DNA of 61,889 bases from Aquabacterium sp. (GTDB lineage: Bacteria > Pseudomonadota > Gammaproteobacteria > Burkholderiales > Burkholderiaceae_C), in contig NZ_JACRAH010000045.1 in the NCBI RefSeq assembly GCF_016234775.1, positions 1-61,889 of the forward strand, given 5' to 3'. A program made the position numbers and the translations under genes. Of this stretch, positions 36,627-45,865 are shown in pieces. Position 1 is the stretch's first letter. The number at the start of each line of letters is the position of its first letter. The notes beneath the pieces were generated by a model that searched no databases, had not been told where the DNA came from, and saw only the letters and a list, made by a program, of their open reading frames with translations.

Positions 36627-38009
36627 TCAGGCCTGCTTGGCGTCCACTGCCCATTCACGCATCAAGCGCTGATGGTCGCTATCCTTCTCATGCTGATGGG
36701 TCAGCCTCTGCACAGCAACCACAAGAGAGTCGTCGCCGGACAGCACACTGTCGATCAAAGCGCGCAGGTGCTTGGTCGTCGACGCATCGCTGCCGATATA
36801 GCCAGCTTGGAGCAAGTCGATGAAGGCCTTCTGACGCATGTACCGGCCATCTAAGCCCTTGTAGCCCACGCGGACGTTGCCTCGCGCGGTGCGGAATGCC
36901 TTGTCCTGGAGGATTTCCTCGAAGTGGCCGAGTGGCAAGAGCACGTTCGTCGAGGTCTCCGGCTCCTGGCGTCTCACGAACTTGAAATAGAACGCCTCGC
37001 GGCTGAGTCTGAAGCCGTCTGCCTTACCGTGGCTCGGACTAAATAGTCGCATGGTTTTTAGCTGCTTTTGCAGATGCTCATCCTCTCGGTAGACCCAATC
37101 CGTAGGGGTGTCCTCACCGCCTTGCGGCTTGAGCATCTTGTATTGGACAAGCACCGCGTTGCGGTGGAAGAGGTTCAGGTAGATGAGGTCAACGCCGAAC
37201 GCCTCCTCGAGCTTGCGTCGATTGGCCGTGTAGACCTCAAGGGTCTGATGGCCCTTGCGGAACGTGGCCTGGCCGCGGACGTCGCTGTCGATGAACTCGT
37301 ACCCGGGAACGACGCGGGCGTCGTGCTCGATGACGCCATCCTCGTGCACGTTCAGCCTCGTTAGGCCAGTCTTCGAGCCGCGCGCGAGGTTCATCGTCGC
37401 CGCCGGCGCATCCTCAGGCAGGCCAAACGTGCGCAGCGCCATCCTGAGCGCGTCAAGTTGCTGTCGCTCGATGGATTCCGACTGCGGCTTCGTCAATCCG
37501 CCAGCCAGGGTTCGCAGTGAACCGCGGTTGGCATCGATGGCCAGGAGCTTCTCAATGAGCTTGATGCTCTCCTTCTGCCCTAGCGGGACTAGGGGCTCAT
37601 CCTTGTTGAGGCGGTTCTTGATGTCCCGCTCGAACTTCTCGCCCTTGAAGAGCTTGATAAGGCCCGCCGGCGTGCTCGGTTGAATCTCGACACCTCGACG
37701 GATCGTTAGCCTGGAGTCGAACGTCGTCGCCGCGCCCTTTGTCTTGAAGACCGCAGCGTAGGCCGCAGGTTGATCTGCCTGCCCCCCAAATGGACGCGGC
37801 TTTTCAGCGAAGAAGAGGCAGACGCATGGGGTGGAGATGCCGCGGGCGTCATCGTGCTCGCGCGTCAGCGAGAACTGCCGAATCCCATCACGTGTCTCCT
37901 TCAGCCCATGCAGCTCGCGCTCTTCCAGGTTCAGGATAACTATGGGGTGGCGGGCGACGTGCGCCTTCAGCTCCCGAACCCAAGTGTCGTCGCAATCGTC
38001 TTTTTCCAT
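36627..38009 (-). CDS. Defence-associated protein with possible PD-(D/E)xK-like nuclease core
   Basis: Protein of 460 residues, family not recognised. Residues 258-291 carry a pattern typical of restriction-endonuclease-like cores: E258, E268/E269, then FGVDLIY with D274, and after a hydrophobic strand LVQYK with Q289 and K291 (a QxK variant of the D/ExK motif). This is an inference from motif spacing. The start has GGAGG about 9 bases upstream. It lies between the HEPN gene and the VPA1262-like gene, all in the same direction. Confidence 0.68.
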   Translation of the reverse strand: MEKDDCDDTWVRELKAHVARHPIVILNLEERELHGLKETRDGIRQFSLTREHDDARGISTPCVCLFFAEKPRPFGGQADQPAAYAAVFKTKGAATTFDSRLTIRRGVEIQPSTPAGLIKLFKGEKFERDIKNRLNKDEPLVPLGQKESIKLIEKLLAIDANRGSLRTLAGGLTKPQSESIERQQLDALRMALRTFGLPEDAPAATMNLARGSKTGLTRLNVHEDGVIEHDARVVPGYEFIDSDVRGQATFRKGHQTLEVYTANRRKLEEAFGVDLIYLNLFHRNAVLVQYKMLKPQGGEDTPTDWVYREDEHLQKQLKTMRLFSPSHGKADGFRLSREAFYFKFVRRQEPETSTNVLLPLGHFEEILQDKAFRTARGNVRVGYKGLDGRYMRQKAFIDLLQAGYIGSDASTTKHLRALIDSVLSGDDSLVVAVQRLTHQHEKDSDHQRLMREWAVDAKQA

Positions 38010-38203
38010 GTGGCCTTACCTCCCTGTGGTCTCTTTGGATGACCGGCGCTCGCGCGATACTATTCGGCTGACCCTTTGGTTAGCGAATTGTCCGCATAGG
38101 CGACCGATTCTGTCTCGGGCGTGGCGCTACCCTCACGCTAGGCTCCTTATTCATGGAGGCAAAGCAAGTCGAAACAACAAAGCCGCGCCACGGTATGCAG
38201 TGG

Positions 38204-39628
38204 TCAATCCCCCACTTCAGTTCCGTCTGACACCGGCTTAAATGAGGCGTTTGGCCAACCGCGTTGGCTGAAATCCTGAAACTCTCCTTCGTAGCCGATG
38301 GCTTGGAACACCAAGCGATTGAGCAAGGTGTACACGGCGTTGCACAGAGGGTACAGCTTGGCCAACGCCGTCGGGTCGTACGTGCCCTTGGCATGTGCGG
38401 TCTTGTTGCGAAGGTCCTTCCATTGTTTGATCGACAAGCGCGTCACCACTCCAGCCGTCTCCAACGCCTTTAGCTTGTCGGTAGCGCTTGCGGCTGAACT
38501 CTTCATTGCGTCGAGTGCGCCTTTAACTCGCCGATCCAACTCAGGCACCTTGCATTTGACCTTGGCAACTCGTTGCGCAAGCGCTTCCCGTGCCGCAAGG
38601 AACTCCGACGTGGGTTTACCAATGTCGCTGAACGAGACGTTGAGGACGCCCTCGACAGCCACGCCCACCACCAGGCCGTTCAGGTCCAGCTGTCGGGTCT
38701 CCCCCGAGAAGACGTGAAAGAGCTGAGACGAGAGCGGGTGATAGGCATCTGGCTCGTCTGCGGCCAGCACATGCTCCAAGTAACGTGCAAAGAGATGCCA
38801 GTAGTGCGGCTTCATGTTTGGATGCCGATAGTCGACTGGTTCATTGAAAAACGACTTATGAACCGGTCGACGAGGCACGACCATCACCTCGCGTATTGTT
38901 CCGAACCGTTTCTCTACCATGCACCAATTCACGGAGCTGGCGGTCACATATCGCAGTGCTTCTTCGATCCGCGTTTCGATGGCGGTGGGCATTTCAGCCT
39001 CCTGTGACCGCAACAGCATGACGAAGCCCCCATCCTCAGGGGCGGCCTGTTTGGCGGAGCAATCGAAACCCGCGGCACTGAAGGTGGTCGTCGCTTGTTG
39101 GGCGCCGAGAAGGCCGAGGGCGACGCGGAGCTCGCTGAAGAAGTACATCGCGGCGCGTGCCGATGCCATATAGGGCAGGCCCACCATCTCGTGCTTCAGA
39201 GCATCCTGAAGCACCCCGGTAATCACAATACCGTGCCCAGCATCGTGGGCATCTGCTTGCACCTTGGCGCATCGCCACTCGAAGCCGTTGATGTCTCGGC
39301 CCGACATGACGAAGTAGCGCTCATCAGGAATGAGGTCGCCCGGTTTGGTTTCGTTGAACTCGCGCGCCAATTTCACGAATGGGTGTTCATGGTGCTCAGA
39401 TGACTCGACGTAGAGCCTAAGCTTGAACTCGCCGTCAGTAACCACTTCCAGTAAACCCTTGCCGAGGTAGGTCGTCGGATTGGTGGCTCGTCGTTGCTGC
39501 AGACGTAGCGTCGTGAAGTCGAGAACGAGCTTGCCTTGTGAATAATCCTTGAGGAACGCGGGAATAAGCGGGGTCAGATGTTCGCTTAGTGGCTCCGGTG
39601 CTGGCTCGGGTGGGCGTGCTGCGGTCAT
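38204..39628 (-). CDS. HEPN-domain protein (ApeA-like architecture)
   Basis: Protein of 474 residues. The C-terminal 60 residues contain LSIKQWKDLRNKTAHAKGTY: the R-N-x3-H signature of HEPN ribonucleases. The N-terminal 350 residues form a beta-rich region followed by helices (MYFFSELRVALGLLG), a layout similar to ApeA-type abortive-infection proteins with an N-terminal sensor domain. If active, it would cleave RNA after phage sensing. It is the first gene of the minus-strand set; 194 bases separate it from the nuclease-like gene, so a separate promoter there cannot be excluded. Confidence 0.75.
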   Translation of the reverse strand: MTAARPPEPAPEPLSEHLTPLIPAFLKDYSQGKLVLDFTTLRLQQRRATNPTTYLGKGLLEVVTDGEFKLRLYVESSEHHEHPFVKLAREFNETKPGDLIPDERYFVMSGRDINGFEWRCAKVQADAHDAGHGIVITGVLQDALKHEMVGLPYMASARAAMYFFSELRVALGLLGAQQATTTFSAAGFDCSAKQAAPEDGGFVMLLRSQEAEMPTAIETRIEEALRYVTASSVNWCMVEKRFGTIREVMVVPRRPVHKSFFNEPVDYRHPNMKPHYWHLFARYLEHVLAADEPDAYHPLSSQLFHVFSGETRQLDLNGLVVGVAVEGVLNVSFSDIGKPTSEFLAAREALAQRVAKVKCKVPELDRRVKGALDAMKSSAASATDKLKALETAGVVTRLSIKQWKDLRNKTAHAKGTYDPTALAKLYPLCNAVYTLLNRLVFQAIGYEGEFQDFSQRGWPNASFKPVSDGTEVGD

Positions 39629-39907
39629 GTTGAGTAGTAAAGTCTGTTATAGCCGGGCATGGTCGGCCTCTGATTATCGAGAGGCATTGTCCTTGCAAGG
39701 TCTCTCTTCCCATGAAAGTCCTTTGGTCGCCGACGTTTCAGACCTGAAATGTGAGTGACTGGTCCCTGTCACTCAGCGTCAGTTCGACTGCGGCGACCGA
39801 CTGACAGCCAACGCTGCAAAAAAGTCGCTTACCAATCAAGGGCAACTCAAAGCTGATATGCGACCCGCGGGGGGCGGGGCATGGAAGCCGCCGATTTGCG
39901 GCAGCAG
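39629..39907. repeat. Spacer with degenerate short repeat, copy 1
   Basis: Between the HEPN gene and the Avs-like gene. It holds ACGCTGCAAA at 39811-39820 preceded by GACTGCGGCGACCGACTGAC, a degenerate version of the sequence seen at 45381, 57499 and 60360. No gene is seen. Confidence 0.45.
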
Positions 39908-42900
39908 TCACTTGGAGTCGGCATCCTCAACCGCCAGCTTGATACCAGTGTTTTGAGTTTGAGCAAACAATACCTCTGCCGCACGGTCAAGCCGCTCGAC
40001 CTCGTCTTCTCCGCAGTGCGCCCAGTTGGCCTCCTTAAACAAACGCATCTCTATCAGCGCATAGGAGGCGGCGTCCCTTTCCAGCACACGCATGATTGAC
40101 TGGAATCGATGCGGATTCATGGGGGCCACCAGAAGCGATTCCAGCAGTTGCGGCCAGTTTGGAATCGCATCGAAACGGGGATGCTCGATGAGGCGATGAA
40201 AGCCGTGCCATAACGCAAAGGCGGCATCGTTCTGGGCATGGTCGGCTTTCACCTCAAACCGTCGGATCCAGCGGTGCAGCAACCCTTCAAGGATGGGCTG
40301 GATTTCCGGCACGTCGATGCGCTTGGCCAGGATGCATAACCCTTGGAAGACATCATCGCCGCCTACCGCGAGAAAGCGAGTCAAGGCGGGAACGAGACGA
40401 TGATCGATCTCAAGCTGAGCAGACAGTGCATAGGCATTTTTGCAGAGAGCGGGCATCATGACCTCTTCCGCCTCCGCCAGTGCTTCATAGAACCGCACAG
40501 TGTCGCCCTGCGCAGCCAGGCATGCAAGAAAATCGGCGGCATAGCTATCGCCGATGCGGCCTTCTAGCTGCGCTGTGTGCCAAGGCATGGACAGCTTGAA
40601 TCTATTGGCCGCAGCAATCGCTTTGCGCAAGCGCTCTTGCATGGATGGCCCGCCACGATACGTGGTGCGAACCTGGCTGACGCGATGACCTAGCTTTGAA
40701 AAGGAGACCGCTGGAATGAAGACCGTCTCACCTTGTTCAGGATCGTTCTTTGGATCGGCCAAGCAGATAAGTGTTTCGCACTCATCCTCTTCGATGGATC
40801 GGAGGACCATGGGCCCCTCCCGAACTGGTCCATTGAATCTCCCAACCAACAGATCTCTCGCCGACCAGAAACTCAGCGACACAATGACTGCCCCCTGATC
40901 TGTCTGCGCAGCATTTGCACCCGCATCTGAACTCACCTTCGCCGTTCTTGGTGTAGCAAGCTGATCGAGGAACTCCTTCACGACACGGTCATTCACCCAA
41001 GCCGCTTTTGCGATGGCAGTTTGCAGACTTTGCCCAAGCTCCAAGCCACGCTCAGGAAACCTGGACCGTTCCATCAAAGCCCGTATAGCCAGCCAGACAT
41101 GACTGGCGGACGCCAGGTGTGCGTCGATCCGATCCACCTTGCCCTGAATCCGCAAAGCCCGCAGCACTGCCGCTTGTAGCAAAGGAATGTGAAGAGCATT
41201 GTTCAACTGCTCTCCCGGGCATGCTCTCACCGCCCCTTCGACAAGAGCGTCATAGAGCCACCCAGCTATGTCTGCGCCAGGGGGCAAATCGGACCTGTCA
41301 AAGGTACGCTGCCATGAAGCTTCGAAGTATGGTTCAAAGCAACTCACGAACCCAGCCCGGTTACCTTGGAAAAGCTGTCTCAGACCTCCATCAGCCTCGG
41401 GAAAAACCGCTGTCAGTGCTTCATGAGCAAAGAGACTTCGATGACGATCGATTGTGAAGGGCGAGTACTCCGCCATCACGACGGGTTCGATACGCGCGAG
41501 CGCCACTTCATAGGGCAATCTGCCTGCCGCAGCGATCGCGGCCCGCCGCACAGACCAGAGCTGTGTCTGGTTTGTCGCAATCGCAACTAAGCGGTCCGCC
41601 GCACGCACATCCCGCGTCCGGTGCGCGAGCACGCACCACCACAAGTCGGCTGCTGGGGTATGTGATCTTGCGGCAAGATCTTCGGCGGACTTCGCGCCTG
41701 AGGCGAGGATCGCGGTCGCCAGGACAGCTTGAATCTCTGGCAACACCTCCCGGCCATAGTGCTCGATCAGCCGCGGCAATGCCGCATGATCTCGCCGCCG
41801 AGCCAGCGCGTAGGCCGCGCTAAAGCGCACCCATTCTTTTGGATGAGCTAGCGCTTGAAGAAGCGCATCCGTCGCGTCTCGTCCTGGCGTCTGCCCTTGC
41901 CGCGCGATGATGCCGGGTAGCTGGACGGCCACGTGGTCATCGCCTGATACCAAAGCCTCTTTCAAGATGGGAATCGCTGCCGCAAAGGGCGCCATGCTGG
42001 CAATGACTTGCAGGATCGGAACCCAATGGGGCCAGTTCGCGGAATCATTTGTCTGAAGGCGGTCCACCAACTTATTCAGTTGGGCACCGGACGATGCCAG
42101 TGTGATCAAGGCCTGAGCGCGATCCACAAATCCAACTGATTGATCTTCCACCCGCCTCTCGTATGGACGCCAGTCGATGAGCGTCGGCACCACGGCAGGA
42201 ACCATTCGGGCCAAAGCGCCAGCGGCATCCAGGCGCTCATTGAGCCCCTCGCATAACTCCAGCGTTCTCGGCTCGCCCAGGTACAGGAGAATCCGGATGG
42301 CATTGGCAAGTCCAGGGCCATCCAAGGCTTGAGCTTGCAAGACCGCCACGCAAGGAGCACGCAATGCTTTGCGTGCGTGCCAGATCATTCCTCCCAGCGG
42401 CCCCAAGCACGGCCCGCGGACTCTGATCATTTCAGAAGGTTCGACGGCCGGGAGCGCCCGCAGAAGATCTGAGACATCTTCAGGCGAGCGGATCTGCATG
42501 GTGAATGCGGGCCAGCCGCCATCCCGGCCTGACTCTGCCAACAAGGGATGCTTCCAAAGGTACTGCAACGCGTGTTGCAATGACGCCAAGCCACCTTGCA
42601 ACAGAAGAGATAGCAGAAGCTTCTGAACTGCTTCGGGTTGCCGGTCGAAAAGAGCCATCGTGGAAGGGCCGATCACCACCCTTTGGCGACGTGCGGCAAA
42701 GGGCAGTTCGCTCAGCACGCCCGACATCGCATTTGGATTGGGCACGGTTCGGATCAAAAGTTCGATCAGGGCATCCAACCGCGATGGCTCAATCGCAAGA
42801 ATGGCTTCAATGATGGGTTTTGCCCATTGGGGATCCGAAGACAGTCGCTCGGACTGAACACGGAGCAAGTCCAAGAGTGCCTCAGTGACCGACTGATCAC

Positions 42901-45019
42901 CCAGCTCCTTGAGCATGCTGGGTAAGAGATAGTCTTCTTCGATCCTTTCACCATTGGCGACAACGGTTACGACCTCCGCTGCGGAGACGAGTTGGTGACG
43001 AATCAGGAATGGCCAAAGTGCCGCCCAACAATCACCGGCCAGGAAGGCTTCCCTTGCACGAGCCTGGGCTTGTGCGCTCTGGCCTGACTTCTCCAAGTGA
43101 AAGACCACGGCGCCGACCTGGCCCTGCTTCTGGTACCAGTCCGCTAAAGTGGCGTGGGCATCCAGTCGCGTCTGGGGCGCGATTAGCTCTTCAAGCCCCG
43201 CGCGAACGGTTTCGTGCATCTCCAGGGTCTCTCCATCGTGCAGACGCAACAAGCCCAAATCAAGCAATTCCCGAATCGCCGAGCCCACGTTGTCACGACG
43301 AAAAACACTTTCCGCATCAGCTCGCCGGAACGGAAGTGCGAAGCAGGTTAGCTTCTCAGCCGCCGCACGCGCACCGTCAGACACCCGGCCAAAACGGCTC
43401 CTTTCAGCAAAGGCCAACCGGTCGTCTGCCGGGCGTGCTGCAATCGACTCCCTTTCCTCTGGTGTGTCGACTTGGGCGATTGCCCGAGCCAAGCTGACGT
43501 TGAGGCCGGCAGCACGACCAGCGGTCAGTTGATGGTAGAGGTCCCACAGTTCAACCCGATCAGCTTCTTTGTGGCGCATTTGAACTAGCTTGACAAACTC
43601 TTCAAAGTTCAGCCCGGGCGCATCGATACTGCTTACGCCAATCTGTGCCTGCTCCTGTGGTGTGACTTCTCGAAACACACGCTCCTGTCCAAAGACAATG
43701 AGCCGCAAGGTGTTACAAGACAACGCGCGGACGAACGTCGCGAGGTCTCTCCCAAAGCTGGGTGGTTCACTTCCTTCGACCAGGTCTAATAGCAACAATG
43801 TTTCGCTGGGCATGCTGGAAAAGGCCTTCGCCAAGGCTGACAGGGCACTTTCATTGGCTTGATCAGGCTGAATCGCGACAGCAAACGGTTCTGACAGACC
43901 TCGGCGCCGAAGATGAAATGCCGCACCAACAAGACAATCGCGAAGGCTGGTGCCGGAGCGCACTTCGGCATACAGCGCGGCGCGCTGCGAATGGATCAAC
44001 CGCGCTCTTTCAAGGATCTCCGCTGCCAATCGCGTCTTGCCCGCACCGGAAATCCCGACGACCTCCATGGCCACTCCGGCCCAGGGATCGATGAAGCTCG
44101 CGGCCAGAGATGGCCGTCCAATATGATCTGTTTCCAGCGGTGGTGGCGCCTTGATGGGAACCATCTGCGGCCAGACGCACCGCAACTCGGTCTCGAGGTC
44201 TTCGCGATTGAACGTCAACCCCGGTTCTTTAGCGATGTCATTGATGAAGCCTCGCAGGTTGCGGAACAGGGTGTCTTTGACAATCGACCGTTGAAGACGA
44301 TATCGCTGTTCCAGGTGTCGCATCACACGCTCGGCCACCTCTTCTTCACGACCGTTCGCATCTATGAACTGGGTTCGTTGAAGAACGCTTGGCAGAAGTC
44401 TGTGCAGCCGTTCGGCCTCCTGAGAATAACGTTGGAAAAATGCTGCTCCCGCAGCACCGTGGCGCCGAGCGAACGTGTTGGCTGAGGTCACCAGCGCCGC
44501 CAGCGCTTCTTTGGGGTCATCCGACAACTGCGAGGGAATTCGGCGCTTCGATGCGGATCGAGCAGCAACAGATCCATCGCGAAGAAGTTGTTGTGCTTGA
44601 GCGCGCGCGAGGCTGTGAATCACGACCCAATACCCGCTCGAGGCTTTAAAGGGAGCCTCAACACCTGCATCGAACAATCTTCGAACCGCTGTCGCGATTG
44701 AATCGCCAAGCACGAAATACTGCTGGTCGTCGTTGTCCGCCAAGCGAGTCAGGACTTTAGGCAGGAGATCGCGAACGACATCTGCCAAGCTCCAGGATGA
44801 TGGCTTGGGTCGGGCTAAGGCGTCTTCCCTGGGCTTCTTAACCTGGATAAAGCGATGGCGCTCGGCGCCAGCCTCCGTCCATCGCAGATCAAGATCATCC
44901 TTGCCTTCAGGCCGAACGATTGCGCCGGGTCCATGGCTCTCGAAATGTTGGAAGAGCAGATCTAGGATGACGGTGGCCTGGTAGTCAAAACCACGGATTG
45001 CACTGATACCTCCTGACAT
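39908..45019 (-). CDS. Avs-like STAND NTPase with N-terminal Cap4/DUF4297-type nuclease
   Basis: Protein of 1703 residues. Residues 1-65 begin a DUF4297/Cap4-type nuclease: GFDYQ, then E38-G-K-D41-D42 and the strand RFIQVKK with K61. A STAND/NACHT-like NTPase follows, with Walker A VGISGAGKT (K328, T329) and Walker B LLLLD (D412). The remaining 1000 residues are helical repeats with HEAT-like units (WVRFSAAYALARRRDHAALP). This nuclease-NTPase-sensor plan is that of antiphage Avs proteins, which bind a phage protein, tetramerise and degrade DNA. The phage target cannot be inferred. No strong ribosome binding site precedes the ATG at 45019. Confidence 0.85.
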   Translation of the reverse strand: MSGGISAIRGFDYQATVILDLLFQHFESHGPGAIVRPEGKDDLDLRWTEAGAERHRFIQVKKPREDALARPKPSSWSLADVVRDLLPKVLTRLADNDDQQYFVLGDSIATAVRRLFDAGVEAPFKASSGYWVVIHSLARAQAQQLLRDGSVAARSASKRRIPSQLSDDPKEALAALVTSANTFARRHGAAGAAFFQRYSQEAERLHRLLPSVLQRTQFIDANGREEEVAERVMRHLEQRYRLQRSIVKDTLFRNLRGFINDIAKEPGLTFNREDLETELRCVWPQMVPIKAPPPLETDHIGRPSLAASFIDPWAGVAMEVVGISGAGKTRLAAEILERARLIHSQRAALYAEVRSGTSLRDCLVGAAFHLRRRGLSEPFAVAIQPDQANESALSALAKAFSSMPSETLLLLDLVEGSEPPSFGRDLATFVRALSCNTLRLIVFGQERVFREVTPQEQAQIGVSSIDAPGLNFEEFVKLVQMRHKEADRVELWDLYHQLTAGRAAGLNVSLARAIAQVDTPEERESIAARPADDRLAFAERSRFGRVSDGARAAAEKLTCFALPFRRADAESVFRRDNVGSAIRELLDLGLLRLHDGETLEMHETVRAGLEELIAPQTRLDAHATLADWYQKQGQVGAVVFHLEKSGQSAQAQARAREAFLAGDCWAALWPFLIRHQLVSAAEVVTVVANGERIEEDYLLPSMLKELGDQSVTEALLDLLRVQSERLSSDPQWAKPIIEAILAIEPSRLDALIELLIRTVPNPNAMSGVLSELPFAARRQRVVIGPSTMALFDRQPEAVQKLLLSLLLQGGLASLQHALQYLWKHPLLAESGRDGGWPAFTMQIRSPEDVSDLLRALPAVEPSEMIRVRGPCLGPLGGMIWHARKALRAPCVAVLQAQALDGPGLANAIRILLYLGEPRTLELCEGLNERLDAAGALARMVPAVVPTLIDWRPYERRVEDQSVGFVDRAQALITLASSGAQLNKLVDRLQTNDSANWPHWVPILQVIASMAPFAAAIPILKEALVSGDDHVAVQLPGIIARQGQTPGRDATDALLQALAHPKEWVRFSAAYALARRRDHAALPRLIEHYGREVLPEIQAVLATAILASGAKSAEDLAARSHTPAADLWWCVLAHRTRDVRAADRLVAIATNQTQLWSVRRAAIAAAGRLPYEVALARIEPVVMAEYSPFTIDRHRSLFAHEALTAVFPEADGGLRQLFQGNRAGFVSCFEPYFEASWQRTFDRSDLPPGADIAGWLYDALVEGAVRACPGEQLNNALHIPLLQAAVLRALRIQGKVDRIDAHLASASHVWLAIRALMERSRFPERGLELGQSLQTAIAKAAWVNDRVVKEFLDQLATPRTAKVSSDAGANAAQTDQGAVIVSLSFWSARDLLVGRFNGPVREGPMVLRSIEEDECETLICLADPKNDPEQGETVFIPAVSFSKLGHRVSQVRTTYRGGPSMQERLRKAIAAANRFKLSMPWHTAQLEGRIGDSYAADFLACLAAQGDTVRFYEALAEAEEVMMPALCKNAYALSAQLEIDHRLVPALTRFLAVGGDDVFQGLCILAKRIDVPEIQPILEGLLHRWIRRFEVKADHAQNDAAFALWHGFHRLIEHPRFDAIPNWPQLLESLLVAPMNPHRFQSIMRVLERDAASYALIEMRLFKEANWAHCGEDEVERLDRAAEVLFAQTQNTGIKLAVEDADSK

Positions 45020-45865
45020 TATTCGTCAAACTCGGGAATTCCCGCAGCCCTCATATCAGTGCCGACACCACAAGCGCGTTTCGCATCAAAGTGGGATTCG
45101 CTCCATTCGGTCAACTCTATCAGACATCCCCTTCTCGTCGATCCGATCAGGCGATGCCAAGCCGCTGCAGGACAAAGCTCCTGCGAAGACCGCAGTGGGT
45201 CGGTACCGTTAGTTCGCAAGGAGGGCCAACAGTCGTTCAAGCAGCAGACAGGCCGAATCGCAACCCTTGGTCGGCTGTGCATCTCGCAGCGGTCGGTCAA
45301 ATCAGCACAAGTTGCCAAATCGAATGTCAGGTTGCGGACGCCTACCGTGAGCAGATCTGCCGACCGCGATTGGCTCCTAACGCTGCGAAGCTGCCGGTCG
45401 CTTTGACTTTCTGAAACTGGTCGGGGTCATTCTCGGGAAGAAGTTTGGATGACTGCATCGATCACAAGCAGTCAATCGACGGGCAAGGAGGCGCATGGCC
45501 TCCCCGATGCCAGCCTCTTAGCATAGAGATTCCAACCTGAATGTTTGGCCCTCGGCACAATGTGGGCGGGTATGCCCCCTGAACAGTATCTCTTCCATTC
45601 AACTCGACAACCCTAGGTTGCCGGCCGACCCTGCGGATTGACAATTGATTCAAGCGCTAAGAACGAACCACAATCGACGACAAGCCCTTCGTCATCCAGG
45701 GCTGGTCGGGTTATCTCACTGCTAACTATGTGGGAGGTTACTATTCGCCTGAACAATCCGCACTCTTGTTTGCAAATCAGTCAGGGCAGTTGACTTGCAA
45801 GGCCCGCGCCAGGGTGAATCTGGTCCATCGATGATTTGTGCGGACCAACAGATGAGGTGGTAGTG
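45020..45865. other. Long spacer between Avs-like gene and Septu genes, with repeat copy 2
   Basis: About 850 bases between two divergent defence units. Short frames exist on both strands, none convincing. CGCTGCGAAG at 45381-45390 followed by CTGCCGGTCG matches the degenerate repeat found elsewhere in the island. GAGGTGG at 45854-45860 is the ribosome binding site of the next gene. Promoters for both directions must lie here. Confidence 0.5.

Noticed and set aside
45019..45318. Minus-strand frame of 99 codons ending at the start of the Avs-like gene
   Set aside because: Although the stop/start overlap looks operon-like, the translation has many isolated Cys and Trp residues and overlaps the degenerate repeat spacer; it looks like chance.
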